Source of the DNA: Heliocybe sulcata
Taxonomy: Eukaryota > Basidiomycota > Agaricomycetes > Gloeophyllales > Gloeophyllaceae
NCBI GenBank assembly: GCA_004369045.1
Contig: ML213506.1
Span: 1,056,264 to 1,120,263 of the forward strand
DNA length: 64,000 nt
Direction: 5' to 3'
The notes beneath the pieces are model-generated. The model was not told where the DNA came from, ran no database searches, and worked only from the letters and a program-made list of their open reading frames with translations. Positions 1 to 10,569 of the stretch are shown here, piece by piece. Positions within the stretch are counted from its first letter, which is position 1. Each line of letters starts with the position of its first letter. The position numbers were made by a program, and so were the translations under genes.

Positions 1-272
1 AGGACATCTGCCCGCCCGGGAGTGATCTGGTCACGAACACGCTCGTGCTCGGAATCATCAAGAAGGCGCACATCCGGAACGCAGTCCTAGCTGAAGGAGG
101 CAACAGCGTCGATCCGGAGAAGCTTCGGCCAGTGGCCCGGTTTGGCGGTCAGACGTATGCACGCCTCGGCGATGGCTTTGAGTTGCCCAGGCCGAGTTGG
201 AAGCGCGTTCAGGACGTTGTATACGGGTTGATGGGCAAGCCGAACGGAGTCAATGGGCACTCGTCTTCGTGA
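1..272 (+). CDS. flavin-reductase-like (DIM6/NTAB) domain protein, 3' end
   Basis: The window opens inside a coding region that runs in frame from base 3 to a TGA at 270-272. The visible C-terminal ~89 residues resemble the end of the flavin-reductase-like / flavoprotein-oxygenase family. This shows in a strand ending DLVTNTLVLGIIKKAHI, then DPEKLRPVARFGG, then YARLGDGFELPRPSW. In this family the domain binds FMN in a split-barrel fold; the FMN-contacting N-terminal part lies outside the window, so activity cannot be judged. The tail after PSW is short and Gly/Ser-rich. The family call rests on these motifs only. Confidence 0.7.
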   Translation, partial: DICPPGSDLVTNTLVLGIIKKAHIRNAVLAEGGNSVDPEKLRPVARFGGQTYARLGDGFELPRPSWKRVQDVVYGLMGKPNGVNGHSSS

Positions 273-1374
273 GGGGAGCCGCAGTGCCGGATGCGATATT
301 AGATAGAGTGAGACCCGCGCGTGATTAGATTTAGATGGTGGTCGGCTACACCGAGATTTATGAAGGGCCCGGGTATATTGTATGGAGTAGGAATGCGAAG
401 ATGTGACAAGAAAAGCGCAAGTAGACCATCCGACCGCTATGATGATATACCGAGTAAATAGCCACTGAAGAGGCAGGTCATCATTCGTTCAGAAACTTCT
501 TGTAGAGTTTATGAAAGCTTCCTAAGTTCTGATTGACTGCTGAGGGCCGGCCAATCTCCAACGATATCTCCTGGGAGCGGCGGTCATTCGGCAAGAGCAT
601 AAGCGCGTCCAGGCTGTATGTCAGGAGACCAGACGTAGCAGTTTTAGAGCTGGAACCACCAGACAGGGCAAGCTTAGCTGTTCTCGATTTAGGCGTAGAA
701 AGGTCAGAGCATTCTACTCAAGCGATCGGGGCCTGAAGCTGAAGTCACAGCAGCACCGGCGCCACTTGCATAGGCGTACCGTATGTTCTGTCGTATTCCT
801 GTATTCCAGACAGGCACAGTGAGGTCCGCGCTCCCAGTAAAGAGTCCCATTGCCCCGGGTTTGCTGCATCAGCATGAAGGCAGAGATAACTGGCAAAGGC
901 ATGGTGGTGGGGCTGTAGACACTGCCCGAGCTATTTAGAGGAAGAATATGAGGGCGTGCTGGCTGGCAGTATAGAGTAGACAGCGGTCTGAGCCAGGTTC
1001 ACAGATCCTCGAGGTAGGAGCGAGGCGTTCCCTCCGACCCGTGATTTGCGTGAAGAGCCCGTCCGAAGGCACTACCATACTTGGGCAAGGCCACGTGGCA
1101 CGTCTATAGTATTCAAAGTTGCCTCCGCTGGGCCGTTGTTATACCACCTTTCACAGCCCGGCCGACTATTCCTCAAGCCTAGCCGTACGTTGTTCGCTGT
1201 AGCCGCCATTGACCGTGTCTGACACGCTCTATCATGCTGTAGACGTCGCCTCATCGGGGAGAAGGCCCCCAGTTTCGGGAGGCAGGTTGTGAGTTATGGT
1301 TTATGTGCTCCTGTCGTTGAAATTCAAGCTATGAGCAGGCCCTCTAACTCGCCAGTATCAGCAGTTGGCCGAGC
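273..1374. other. intergenic, no gene seen
   Basis: About 1.1 kb between the flavoprotein gene and the Sec7 gene. Short open frames on both strands have no recognisable domain and no convincing splice structure. It probably holds the terminator of the left gene and the promoter and 5' UTR of the Sec7 gene. Confidence 0.5.
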
Positions 1375-4300
1375 ATGGACCAGTCAAGAGCAGAGCAACG
1401 TGCTGTCGCGATCGCTAAACTGAAACGGGCCGCTTCGTTACCCCGGATGAAGGATGGGAGGCGCCCACCTATGCACGTCGAAGCATTTAGCGAAGGGGAG
1501 AAGGTGCAGGCGGAGGAACAGAAGGACGACGGGGTCCATGTTCCACACAGTGGAGAGGCCAGTGTGCAGCCTGATCAACCACCAACTGATCCGCCACCTG
1601 TCCCCGCAGCAGAGCCTGTAAGACTGGAGGAACAAGAGGAATCCATTACCCCTCCGGAACCGGATCCCGAACCAGAAAACGAGCCAGAGGCGGAGGCGGA
1701 GGCAGAGGCGGATGCTGAGCCAGAACCGTCCCCTGCGAAGAAGAAGCGGCGCTCGAGGTCACGCTCGAGATCAAGAGGTTCGAAGGATTTGAAGGGCAAG
1801 CTAAGGGCCACTCCTTCCCCTGGTCCGAACAATGCCATGCTCTATGCTGCCGAGTCCTCCGCCGATGAGGGTCGCCCTCAATCACCCTTCATCGTCCCTC
1901 CCCAACTCCTTTCTCCTATCCCGTCTTATTTCACCCAGCTACCTGCTGCCGCTACGTTACCAAGATCGGCCGAGTCACCTTTCCTCTATTCCGGCAGCAA
2001 TTCCTCCACCCCATTACCATCCCTTGAAGCCTTGCAACGAGGCCTGTTCCGATCGAATAGTACCAGCATGACACATCGAATGCTGGCTATGCACAAGCTC
2101 ACTGCAGGCACGGAACCCATGGACTCTTTCACATCACCCTCTTCCACTCCCCCTCTGCCAGAAGGCCGTCTGACTAGAAATAACACTGTTACGGGTGGAG
2201 AACGCTCAGCTGCAAGGCGGCTCATGCTCAATCGCATAGGCGAGCGGCTGAAGGAGACCGACGCGGAGCAGACCAGCGGTGGCGAAGACGCAGCGACCCC
2301 GGTATCACCGAGACGTCGGAAACGCCGATCTCGAAGAAGCGCGTCGCGTGCGTCGGAAACCGTAGTCGACGATCGGGATCTGTCGTCGACTACGCCCAAC
2401 ACACCTGCAGTGCTGCCTGCACCGCTTGGTGACAATCTGCCGGACCCCCCACGCTCGCCTTCGTCGCGGTCACCTCGTGCACCGGACTTGCCTGCTTTGT
2501 CGTTTGACCAGGACCAGGATGATGTGGACACGCCGACAGCGGAGGTCAGGACGCCGGTGCAGTCATCGAGAGCGCGGCGTAGCGTGGTGGTGGAGGATGA
2601 AGATGATCATTTTTCACCACCTCGACCAGCGTTCATGGGTCTCCCTATGGCGCTTCGCCGGTCGCAAGGGGCGAAACGTACGGCACATACGTCAGATGCA
2701 CCGTCTACGCTCTCTTCAGGATCTGGTGTTGCAGTACCAGTGCTCCTTTCTGGTAAGGCAGCTTCCGGAGGTGACTTCTTTCCAAGCAGTCCATTCAACC
2801 CCCCTCTTCGAGAGAAGCTGTCTCACGAAGATGACGGCGAGGAAGTGCTGTATGAACCGGAGACGAGTGGAAGCCGATGGGGGAACAGGGTCACTAATGA
2901 TCGGGAACTTAGCTGGGTCCCGCAATCAAGTATGTCTCTTCTCTGTTTCGGATAAAGATAGACCTCTCACTAATAGCGATCAAGTTTCCGACTCACGTCC
3001 CTACACCGACATGTATGACAGCGAGATCAGTTGGGCGGCAGAACCAGGTAAGGATAACACGTGTGTCGCTTGTTCATGACCGTGTTTCATGCTTAGCCGT
3101 GTCCTATTTAGTGCCGGAGTCTCGAATGCCCATACGCGATGATGAGGACGAGGAAGACAAGGAGGATGAGGGCCAGACGTCGAGCGAGCCGCAACCCGCG
3201 GACGACAGGACACCCCCGCCGGAGGCAGGCTATCGAGCCTCCTCAGGTTCTCAAGAGTTAGTAGTAGACTTAGAGACCTCCGCCGAACCTACCCCGTCCC
3301 ATTTTACTCCGTCACCACCCGCCGCCGTTACCCTGCAGATTTCCGGGATGCCCTCGCGCCCTGTTCGCGAGGAGCTAACCTCTTCCTCTACCCAGTCACC
3401 TAGTGAAGCGTTTCCCGCGGTATCCCTGCCCCTGCCCTACCATTCGCACCTCCAGAAAGATTTGCCAGATACACCAACGCCTCACATCGAGCTCGCTGGT
3501 CTAGAGGAGCGGCACGTTACGCCGAAGCGCTCTGCCGATGGCGGTATGTGGGATAAATTCAAGAGGCCCTTCACGAGGACTGGCTCCACGAGCGGTCGGC
3601 GCTCGCGCCAGAATAGCGTCAGCACACGAGAGAACAGGAGAGATAACACGGACTCTTCCGTCAGTCGGGAAAGTGGGGCGAGTCAAACCAGTGCGCGCAT
3701 GGGCGAAAGTGGCATTTTTGCACAGCAGCAAGCTCAGCCAGCACAGGTGATGCAGTCGCCGTCGGCATCGGGGTCATTCTTGTCGCTACCACAGCAAGCA
3801 CCTCCAAGGAGTGGCGTATCGCCCGTGCCTCCGGCATCATCGGCGGATCTGGCGAAGTACATGGATGCGAAACTGTTCCCGTTCCCTGGTATGAAGAAAT
3901 TGGAGGAGGAGAGGAACCGTGCAAGAGGGAGGTCGGCTTCGGTTTCCTCTCCGGACATCATATCACCTTCGTTCAGCCAGGGTCTCTCTGTGGATCAGAT
4001 TACGCCGTCGTCCTCCAGTTCTTCCACACAACCTGCCCGCTCGCCTGAATTCGGAAGAGAGAGGCAGCTGTCCCACCAAGCCTCGGATTCGCGCTTGCTC
4101 TCCAAGTTCAATGGCACCCTCGCATCGCCGCCCATCTCCCAAGCTCCATCCGGGTCATCTAATCATGAGTATTTTAGGACCATGCCTGCCGGCAGCCTTA
4201 CGCATCAGGCCAGCTCTTCGAAACTGCCTACTACTAGGGAGGGTGTGAAGAAATGGCTCAAGGACAAGTTGGTATTCTCTTCGACGCCGCTCTCCCCGAA

Positions 4301-6647
4301 CTCTACTCAATACTCGCTTCCTGCGTACGAGCCCAAGTCTGCTGGAGCTACCAAGAAGCCTTCCCTGTCTGATTTATGGCGCGGCCGCACTGACAACGAG
4401 TTATCGTCTGATGCTGACGATGCGAATCAGTCCCGGACGGACAGCAACACCAGTACGCTTCAAGGTCAGATGATCGAGGCAGGCTACACACCTGTCAGTG
4501 TTCGCCCTCTCTTGACAGACCCTACCAAGGCTGCCGTGATGAACGGTTCTGGCAGATCTGCACAAGTCCTTTCGACCTTGTCAGATCTTCCTTCCGTCTC
4601 GTCTCCCCCGGATGCACCGTCCACGACGCCTGAACCGTTTTCATCCGTGGACGAGTATACGCGCACCACCTCCGAGTCATCTTCTGCATTGTCCTCAAAG
4701 GCTCCATCGAGTCCTCGGGAGGAGTTCCACTCTCAAGGGGCTGTCGTTCTGGAAAGGCTGGATGAGATGCTGGCACGCGGTCCGAGGAGTCCTATGTGGG
4801 CTAACGTGACTGATGAGCCTCCACGCAAACTGATTCAGTCCTCTGCTGTCCTACAAGTCGCCAACGCTAACACGGTAAAGGACCGCTTCTTGTTCTTGTT
4901 CAATGACATTCTTGTCATTGCCAAGCCCATCATGCGCGATCAGGATGCTCTACGGGATCCGATGTCTTCCGCCGCTTTCGACAGGAAGTTCATAGTCAAG
5001 AGTGTGGTGCAGCTGCAGAAGCTCCAGTTCAACGCCGAACGTGACGATCCGCCTCTGCGAGGGACTTTGGACGCGAACCAGCCTAGGCATCCTATCATCA
5101 GGTCATTTGTTCATCAGTTTGCAAGAGATCCTGATCAAGCTGTCGCCTCTCTTTTCGACAGATTGGGGGTCCAGGATGATGCGACAGCGTTAGGCCAGTT
5201 GCTGTTCCGCACCCTCGATTTAGACAGGGCAAGACTAGGAGATTACCTGTCGCAACGCACGTCCAAGATGATCTTGAAAGCCTACGTGGATAGTTTCGGC
5301 TTTGCTGGCCTTCGTGTAGACAAAGCTTTACGCGGGTTCCTCATGTCAATCCATCTCCCAGCAAAGCAGTCGCAGGTTGATTACCTCCTGGACGCTTTCG
5401 CCAGCCGGTGGTATGAGGCTAATGCCAATATAGTCGCGTACTCGAAGGACTTGGCATCGCGTCTTGTGCGAGCGATTGTTCAGCTTAACGATGTGCTGCA
5501 CGGTGGTATCTCCCAAGAGCCTGGCTCTACTTCATATCCTCGGAGAAATGTGACTAGCCGAGACTTCGCGGATGCTTTCAAGCGCGCCAGGAGTCTACTT
5601 CCCGAAGATTTACTGGATATGATTTATTCCTCCATACGGCGTGAGCGGCTCTATCAAGCGAGGAACCCGTCATCGGGTACACCTGATATCCCAATTACGA
5701 CCAAGCGTCCAATGCCTTCTCGGCTGACCTACCGGGTCCAGTCAGATCCCATTTTCATCCGGATTCCACAGCCAGACCCTGACCTCTACATCTCTCTGTA
5801 TGGTCAAGACCTCATCATTGATCCGCCCGTCCTGAATTTCGCCAAGAACGAGGCCTCGTTTCGTATTACGGGCACTTCTCTTGGTCCGAAGACGATCATC
5901 ATGTGCCGCTCTGGACCTAACGCTCTGAAGTACTGGGGCTTGCCGCTCAGCAACACAGTGATGGTCGAGCGTGGGTTCATGCGCAATACGTTCCAGATAG
6001 CCTTTCTGGACCACGAACGGCAGAAGCGGAAGTATATGTTCAGCATAGATGATCCTGTGTGGCGGCACCAGTGGGTTTCCTCTTTGAAGCACCATATAGA
6101 GACTGCACGGCAAACTGCACAGGCGAATTTGGATGCTGCTGGGCAATCCATCTTCCATAGGGCTGCGGAGCGAGTGGCTTTCCGTGTGCTGCAGGAGGCG
6201 CTGATAGGGCCTTCCGAAACTGCCAGTCCTTCTGCACCTAGAGTAGACAAAGCTATCAGAAGCTTCGTCTCTGCATCATCGCCACCCCGGCACATGATGA
6301 ACGGCAGTTTGAGCCCCGGTCGTCTGGAGAGCCCAAGACGAAGTGGTCTCTACTCGCACGCGCGATCCAAGTCCAGAAGTCAGGTCTATCACAAGTATGG
6401 TGCTGGGAAGCTTGAGGTCGAGCTCAGCAACGAGAGTAGCAGTAGCGCTGTAGAGCAGTCCCAGGACGACGAGGATGACGATGGCACAGCGGTTCACCCG
6501 CGGTGTCGGCTGTGGTCAGGCCAGGAGTTGACGATGATGTGCCAGAAGAACAGTTCGATACCGCTCGTACTGTCGTTCTTGCAGATTGGGTCTCCGGAAG
6601 CGATGGGCGCGCGTCCACCAGGGACCTGGCCCGTAGCGGCGGGTTAG
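1375..6647 (+). CDS. Sec7/PH-domain ARF-GEF-like protein
   Basis: Modelled as exons 1375-2929, 2985-3047 and 3097-6647 (1722 aa). The introns are GTATGT..AG (55 nt) and GTAAGG..AG (49 nt; an alternative acceptor at 3111 also keeps frame). The first ~1000 residues are Ser/Pro-rich and probably disordered, with an Arg/Ser basic stretch. A PH-like segment (FLFLFNDILVIAKPI) precedes a Sec7 domain at about residues 1204-1395, recognisable from KALRGFLMSIHLPAK and DAFASRWYEAN. A second PH domain follows (FQIAFLDHERQKRKYMF). Sec7 domains exchange GDP for GTP on ARF GTPases at Golgi or endosomal membranes. The catalytic-Glu position of the LPGEAQ motif reads LPAKQSQ, so a Lys (about residue 1296) stands where the glutamic finger should be. 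The family call is firm; exchange activity is doubtful. The last ~50 residues are uncertain because two frames compete there. Confidence 0.85.
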
Positions 6648-7210
6648 AAGGAGTTGATGTATCGTGTAAATAGGTGCGTGTCTGCCTCGCCCGCTCGTCG
6701 TGCCCTTTTGGCTGATGATGGGATGCAGTCAGGATTTCTTGCATAATGTCCACTCTCTCACTCTCACTATCTGTGCTTGTTTTCGCATTGCATCTCTGTC
6801 CTCTCACGTATGACACAAACTACTTATGCTCTTATCACCTATGGCTCGTCATCTCCTACTAATCCCGTATACCGCTTCATACAAAGTATTAGTGTGCACT
6901 GCTATCCATCCATCTATCTATCGGTCCTTGTCGCAATTGTAGATTATCGCAGATCGGTCTGTTCTCTGTTGTCAGCTTTCATGTATTATGCTGAGGGTAG
7001 TAGAGGAAGGCTATAATCTCACAGCCGGATCATACACAACGTCGTTTTTGCCGGAGCTTGTGAATGACAGCGAGGGAGTAAGTGATGTGAGGTGGAAAAT
7101 GGAATTTGAGAATCAATCGTGATGATACAACAGCGAATTGAGCGGGGGTCGTAATATCTAGCAGGGCCATAAGAGTTACTTTTAGAGAGGAGCGGCATGT
7201 TGCAGGGTGG
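6648..7210. other. convergent 3' intergenic region
   Basis: About 560 bases between the convergent Sec7 and MIA40 genes. T-rich and pyrimidine-rich near 6740-6960, consistent with 3' UTR and transcript ends. No gene seen. Confidence 0.5.
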
Positions 7211-8031
7211 CTATGAGCTGCTGCTGCTGACACTCGGAGCAGTCCGGGACGCTGGTGGGCTGAGGTTGGAGGCGGAGGCACCGTTCATGTCAGTTGGCGG
7301 GGAGTCATGCAGAGGTTCCTGCGTGGCAGCCGGTGCAGGAGCGTCTTCGTCGTCATCATCAGCCATAATGTCTGAGACATATCATGAGCTGATGGTCCAG
7401 ACGAAAACATATGAACGCCATACCTGGGCCGTAAACGTCGGGGTGCTCCCTGAAGCAGTCCTGCATCAGCTTGAACTTCTCGATGCAGTCGATGCCTTTG
7501 GGCTCCTGTTCTGAGAAGACGAAACACGAGAAGGCTTCACGGAACTGGAGGCCGCAGGGCCCGTGGGCCATCCCGCCCAGGCAAGGGCAGTCCCAGTTAA
7601 TTTCGCCTGTGACGGGGTTGAAGGCGCCGCCCGAGGACTCGGAGTCGCCTGCCTCTTCGGCGTGTTCAGACTCGGGATCCAGGGATTCCTTCTTGACGGG
7701 AGCCGGCGCGGGACCGCCGGACGTGTGCGAGTGCGGCTCGACGGCGGATGAAATTGACTCGGACGCCTTCGGAGAGAGAGGAATCTGCTTCTCTGGCGAG
7801 CATTGTTATACTCTATATACTCCTGGCTAATAGTATAGACTCACGTGGAGGAGCAGGCGAATCCAAATGTAACCTCTGGCTCTCCGAGGTCATCATCCAG
7901 GTGAAGTATGCGCCTGCGGTAGCAGTGCCTGCTAAGGCAGCAGTTAAACGACGAGACGAGCCAGCACTGACTGAGCGACGTGCTTGGGTGTGCGCATATC
8001 TTCGGACCGAAGCGAGCAGCGATGGATGCAT
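7211..8031 (-). CDS. MIA40: Mia40, mitochondrial intermembrane-space oxidoreductase
   Basis: Exons 8031-7845, 7792-7424 and 7371-7211 (238 aa), with introns GTGAGT..CAG and GTATGG..CAG. Mia40 oxidises cysteine-rich import substrates and traps them in the intermembrane space, with Erv1 as its electron acceptor. The N terminus is Arg/Ser-rich like a mitochondrial presequence, followed by a hydrophobic anchor near residues 28-47, as in membrane-bound fungal Mia40. An acidic linker leads to the redox CPC motif at Cys131/Cys133 and the twin CX9C pairs Cys142/Cys152 and Cys165/Cys175. All functional cysteines are present. The tail is acidic, then Ser-rich. Length fits the anchored fungal form. Confidence 0.96.
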
Positions 8032-9207
8032 TGCGGAAGGTTGGAAGAAAGCAGTAGTTGCGAGCTTAGAAATTGCTTAGAAAGAGCGCTAGCATCGGGG
8101 ACGCGCACTGGTGGCCGGCGGCAAATGCCGACGCGTCGGGCGCTTCTCAGTGGTTTGGACTTTGGTCGCGCTGTACCTTACTGTGATCTATGCCCACAAC
8201 CACTGTAGCTTGAAATATATGCGGTCACGATACTGGCTCTATTGCCTTCCCACATAGATCTAGGTCAAGCAACGATTAGGAGACGGATGTGACCGGAGCG
8301 GAATACGATCAGTCCGTTTCGTGCTCGGAAAGCGTCCTGATGGTATTAATGCCCGAGACTCATGCACAGTGGTATTCCATTTCTAATCTTTAGACTGCCT
8401 GCGGAGAACAAGTAATTGCTGTGGCTTGATGGACATGGTGGGTTAATGACATGTGAGACATCTCGCTCCGCTCCGCCTGCGCGTAGCTGAGAATTGACGC
8501 TTTGTCAGGATGGACATGCTTGATTGAAACGTCTTTGGTTTGCAAGGTTGTGTCCAGTCGACTGCTCGTACTAGCCTTCCCGACCACCACTGATGCTGTG
8601 GTGTATGGCACTATGTTTTGGGACCCCCCTGGCGGCTACGTACCGCTCGCTCCTCGTATCTACTACCATCGAGAGTAGAGGTACGTTTTTATCCTTCCAG
8701 CTGGTGATCACGTCGGTTGGACTTGTTCAGGGGCACTTCTCTGGCAAGGTAAAATTAGACAGGCCTTCCGGGTTTAGCTTCAGGCAGATTTGAACAACTG
8801 GACGGGCGCCATACTGCCACTAGTACAGCAAAGTTCCCTCCGCTCGGCCAGCGGCGCGGCCGCGGGTCGAGACGTGGATGCGCAGCTGGGTTTCCAGGTG
8901 AAGCCTAGGAAGAGACGTTTAATGAGCGATAGAGCCGGAGAGATACTGCATGGAAGAGGGTGTAAGATGGGTGGCGTTGTAGTATCGTGTTGTAGGTGTC
9001 TTCCCGATGTCCGTTCGTCACCCAAGCCGATGCTGACATGTTGACTTATCCAGACCGTATGAGACAAAATCAAATTTCTCTTTCTATTCGTTACAGTACA
9101 TATCTCCAGCAAGCTCCAAGTCTAACGATACAAACGGATACAGATCATAGCATCATTATAAGAAGTATAAGTCCAGTCAGGTTACGGGGACGGGTGTCAT
9201 CTCGATA
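8032..9207. other. intergenic, no gene seen
   Basis: About 1.2 kb between MIA40 (reading left) and the 3' end of the first CsbD-like gene. Open frames on both strands at 8390-9112 lack recognisable motifs. It probably contains the MIA40 promoter near 8032-8300. Confidence 0.4.
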
Positions 9208-9642
9208 TTAGAGTTTGCGGTTGACATCTTGCTGAGTCTCGCCCTTGTCATGGCGCGCATTACCTAACGGCAATCTCTTTAGAAGGGCACAACAAACGTA
9301 TAAGTTATTCAACATACCTGCAGCTTGCTGGCTCTTGTCGCCGGTGACAGCGCCAACGACAGAGTCCTTCTTGCCTGTGACACGGTCGGTAGTCCCCTCG
9401 ACGTAACCCTTGGCGCGGGCAGCGTCGTACTCGGCTTCTCCAGCAGCGTGCTCCTCCCTGCCGGAGCGCTCGAGACCGTGCATGCGAGTAACGCTGCCGA
9501 TCTGCAAGCAATATATGTCAGCTGACGCGCTCACCCAAACAGTGAGAAAGAGGTGAAGCCGTACCGTCTCCTTGATGGAACCCTTGGTCGAGTGCAATTG
9601 GCCGGTGGTCTTGGAAGGGTCACGAGATTGGTTGTAGGACAT
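9208..9642 (-). CDS. CsbD-like stress protein, copy 1
   Basis: Exons 9642-9565, 9501-9318 and 9263-9208 (105 aa). The product is small, hydrophilic and rich in Gly, Ala, Lys and Asp. It has the CsbD-type core KGSIKETIGSV and the fungal signature [13 protein letters not shown] followed by [16 protein letters not shown]. Fungal members are annotated as CsbD-like or mismatch/cruciform DNA-recognition (Hmp1-like) proteins, and bacterial CsbD is a general-stress protein; the biochemical role is unclear. The ATG at 9642 is chosen because its protein aligns from Met onward with the divergent copy at 10143. Exon 2 is 184 nt and exon 3 is 56 nt in both copies, so they are duplicates. Confidence 0.88.
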   Translation of the reverse strand: MSYNQSRDPSKTTGQLHSTKGSIKETVRLHLFLTVWVSASADIYCLQIGSVTRMHGLERSGREEHAAGEAEYDAARAKGYVEGTTDRVTGKKDSVVGAVTGDKSQQAAGMLNNLYVCCALLKRLPLGNARHDKGETQQDVNRKL

Positions 9643-9717
9643 GGTGATTGGACTGAGTGGTTGTTCGGCGGGAACTGTCAAAGTGGAGTTTTCTGTCGAT
9701 CGACCCTGGTTTCAGGA

Positions 9718-9727
9718 TATATTTATA
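9718..9727 (-). promoter_or_regulatory. TATA-like box of CsbD copy 1
   Basis: Reads TATAAATATA on the minus strand, about 76-85 bases upstream of the ATG at 9642. Confidence 0.5.
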
Positions 9728-9820
9728 TTTGGGACATGTTCTTGGCTTGGAGAGAGTCATGTCATTCGGTGGTGCAGTCTCGAAGGTTCAGCCACAGACG
9801 CGATTAGTCGGTCGCCACAG

Positions 9821-9828
9821 TGACGTCA
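9821..9828. promoter_or_regulatory. TGACGTCA (CRE/ATF) site 1
   Basis: A perfect palindromic TGACGTCA in the shared promoter of the divergent CsbD-like genes. bZIP factors of the ATF/CREB class (fungal Atf1/Sko1) bind this octamer. It is one of several TGACG-type elements within 70 bases. Confidence 0.6.
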
Positions 9829-9863
9829 CGCGTATTCCACGCCAATCACGTCAGTCTGACGCG

Positions 9864-9871
9864 TGACGTCA
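9864..9871. promoter_or_regulatory. TGACGTCA (CRE/ATF) site 2
   Basis: Second perfect TGACGTCA, with half-site relatives TCACGTCA at 9846-9853 and a TGACGTC at 9881-9887. The cluster lies between the divergent start codons at 9642 and 10143 and could serve both genes. Confidence 0.6.
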
Positions 9872-10045
9872 TGGTAGCTATGACGTCTTTACGTCTGGAA
9901 ATGGATGCGCACCCCAACGGCCCTGGTACTGTCGCAGCATCGTCATCTGTACGCGCCACAACCATCTGGAACTTGGGCTCCACAACGTCGAAGACCCGAC
10001 CCCCGAGCTTTGCAATCTTTCACATGTCATAGCCCGCCGCTGCGA

Positions 10046-10052
10046 TATAAAA
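10046..10052 (+). promoter_or_regulatory. TATA box of CsbD copy 2
   Basis: TATAAAA lies about 91-97 bases upstream of the ATG at 10143, roughly mirroring the position of the TATA-like box of the divergent gene. Confidence 0.6.
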
Positions 10053-10142
10053 GGACAGCGGAATCCTGAATTTTTTCCTCAGAATTAACGACCACCTCTT
10101 CACGAACACTACCACTTTAACCACCCTCATAACATATCAATA

Positions 10143-10569
10143 ATGTCTGGCAACACTGGCGAGCCCAACAAGACCACCGGTCAGTTCCACTCCGTCAAGG
10201 GTACCGCCGTCGAGACCGTGAGTTTCCTCTGCCTCTCCATCGACCAGAACAACCCCTTGACTTGCGATCTTGCAGATCGGCAACCTGACTGGCGCTACTT
10301 CGTGGCAACAGTCCGGGCAGGAGGAGCACGCTGCCGGTGAGGCAGAGTACAACGCTGCCCGCGCCAAAGGCTATGCCGAGGGCGCTATCGACCGTGTCAC
10401 CGGCAAGAAGGACTCTGTCGTCGGTGCCGTCACTGGCGACAAGCAGCAGCAGACTGCGGGTGAGTAGATAATGTTTCCATGGCATGTAGCTATGTACTTA
10501 CCACTGCATATAGGCAACATCCGCCATGACAAGGGTGAAGCCCAGCAGGACGTCAACCGCAATTTGTAA
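10143..10569 (+). CDS. CsbD-like stress protein, copy 2
   Basis: Exons 10143-10217, 10276-10459 and 10514-10569 (104 aa). It is the divergent paralogue of the gene at 9208-9642 with the same core ([20 protein letters not shown], then [16 protein letters not shown]) and the same exon lengths apart from one codon fewer in exon 1. The predicted protein is small, soluble and highly charged with no signal peptide or membrane segment. The shared TGACGTCA-rich promoter suggests induction by stress through an ATF/CREB-type bZIP factor; this is inferred from the motif, not shown. The exact molecular function of fungal CsbD-like proteins is not settled. Confidence 0.88.

Noticed and set aside
1986-2531. 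181-codon minus-strand frame
   Set aside because: Ser/Gly-rich shadow of the Sec7 gene's disordered region.
2426-3079. 217-codon plus-strand frame rich in Arg/Trp/Cys
   Set aside because: Mostly a shadow of Sec7-gene exon 1; only its end (2985-3047) is used, as the second exon.
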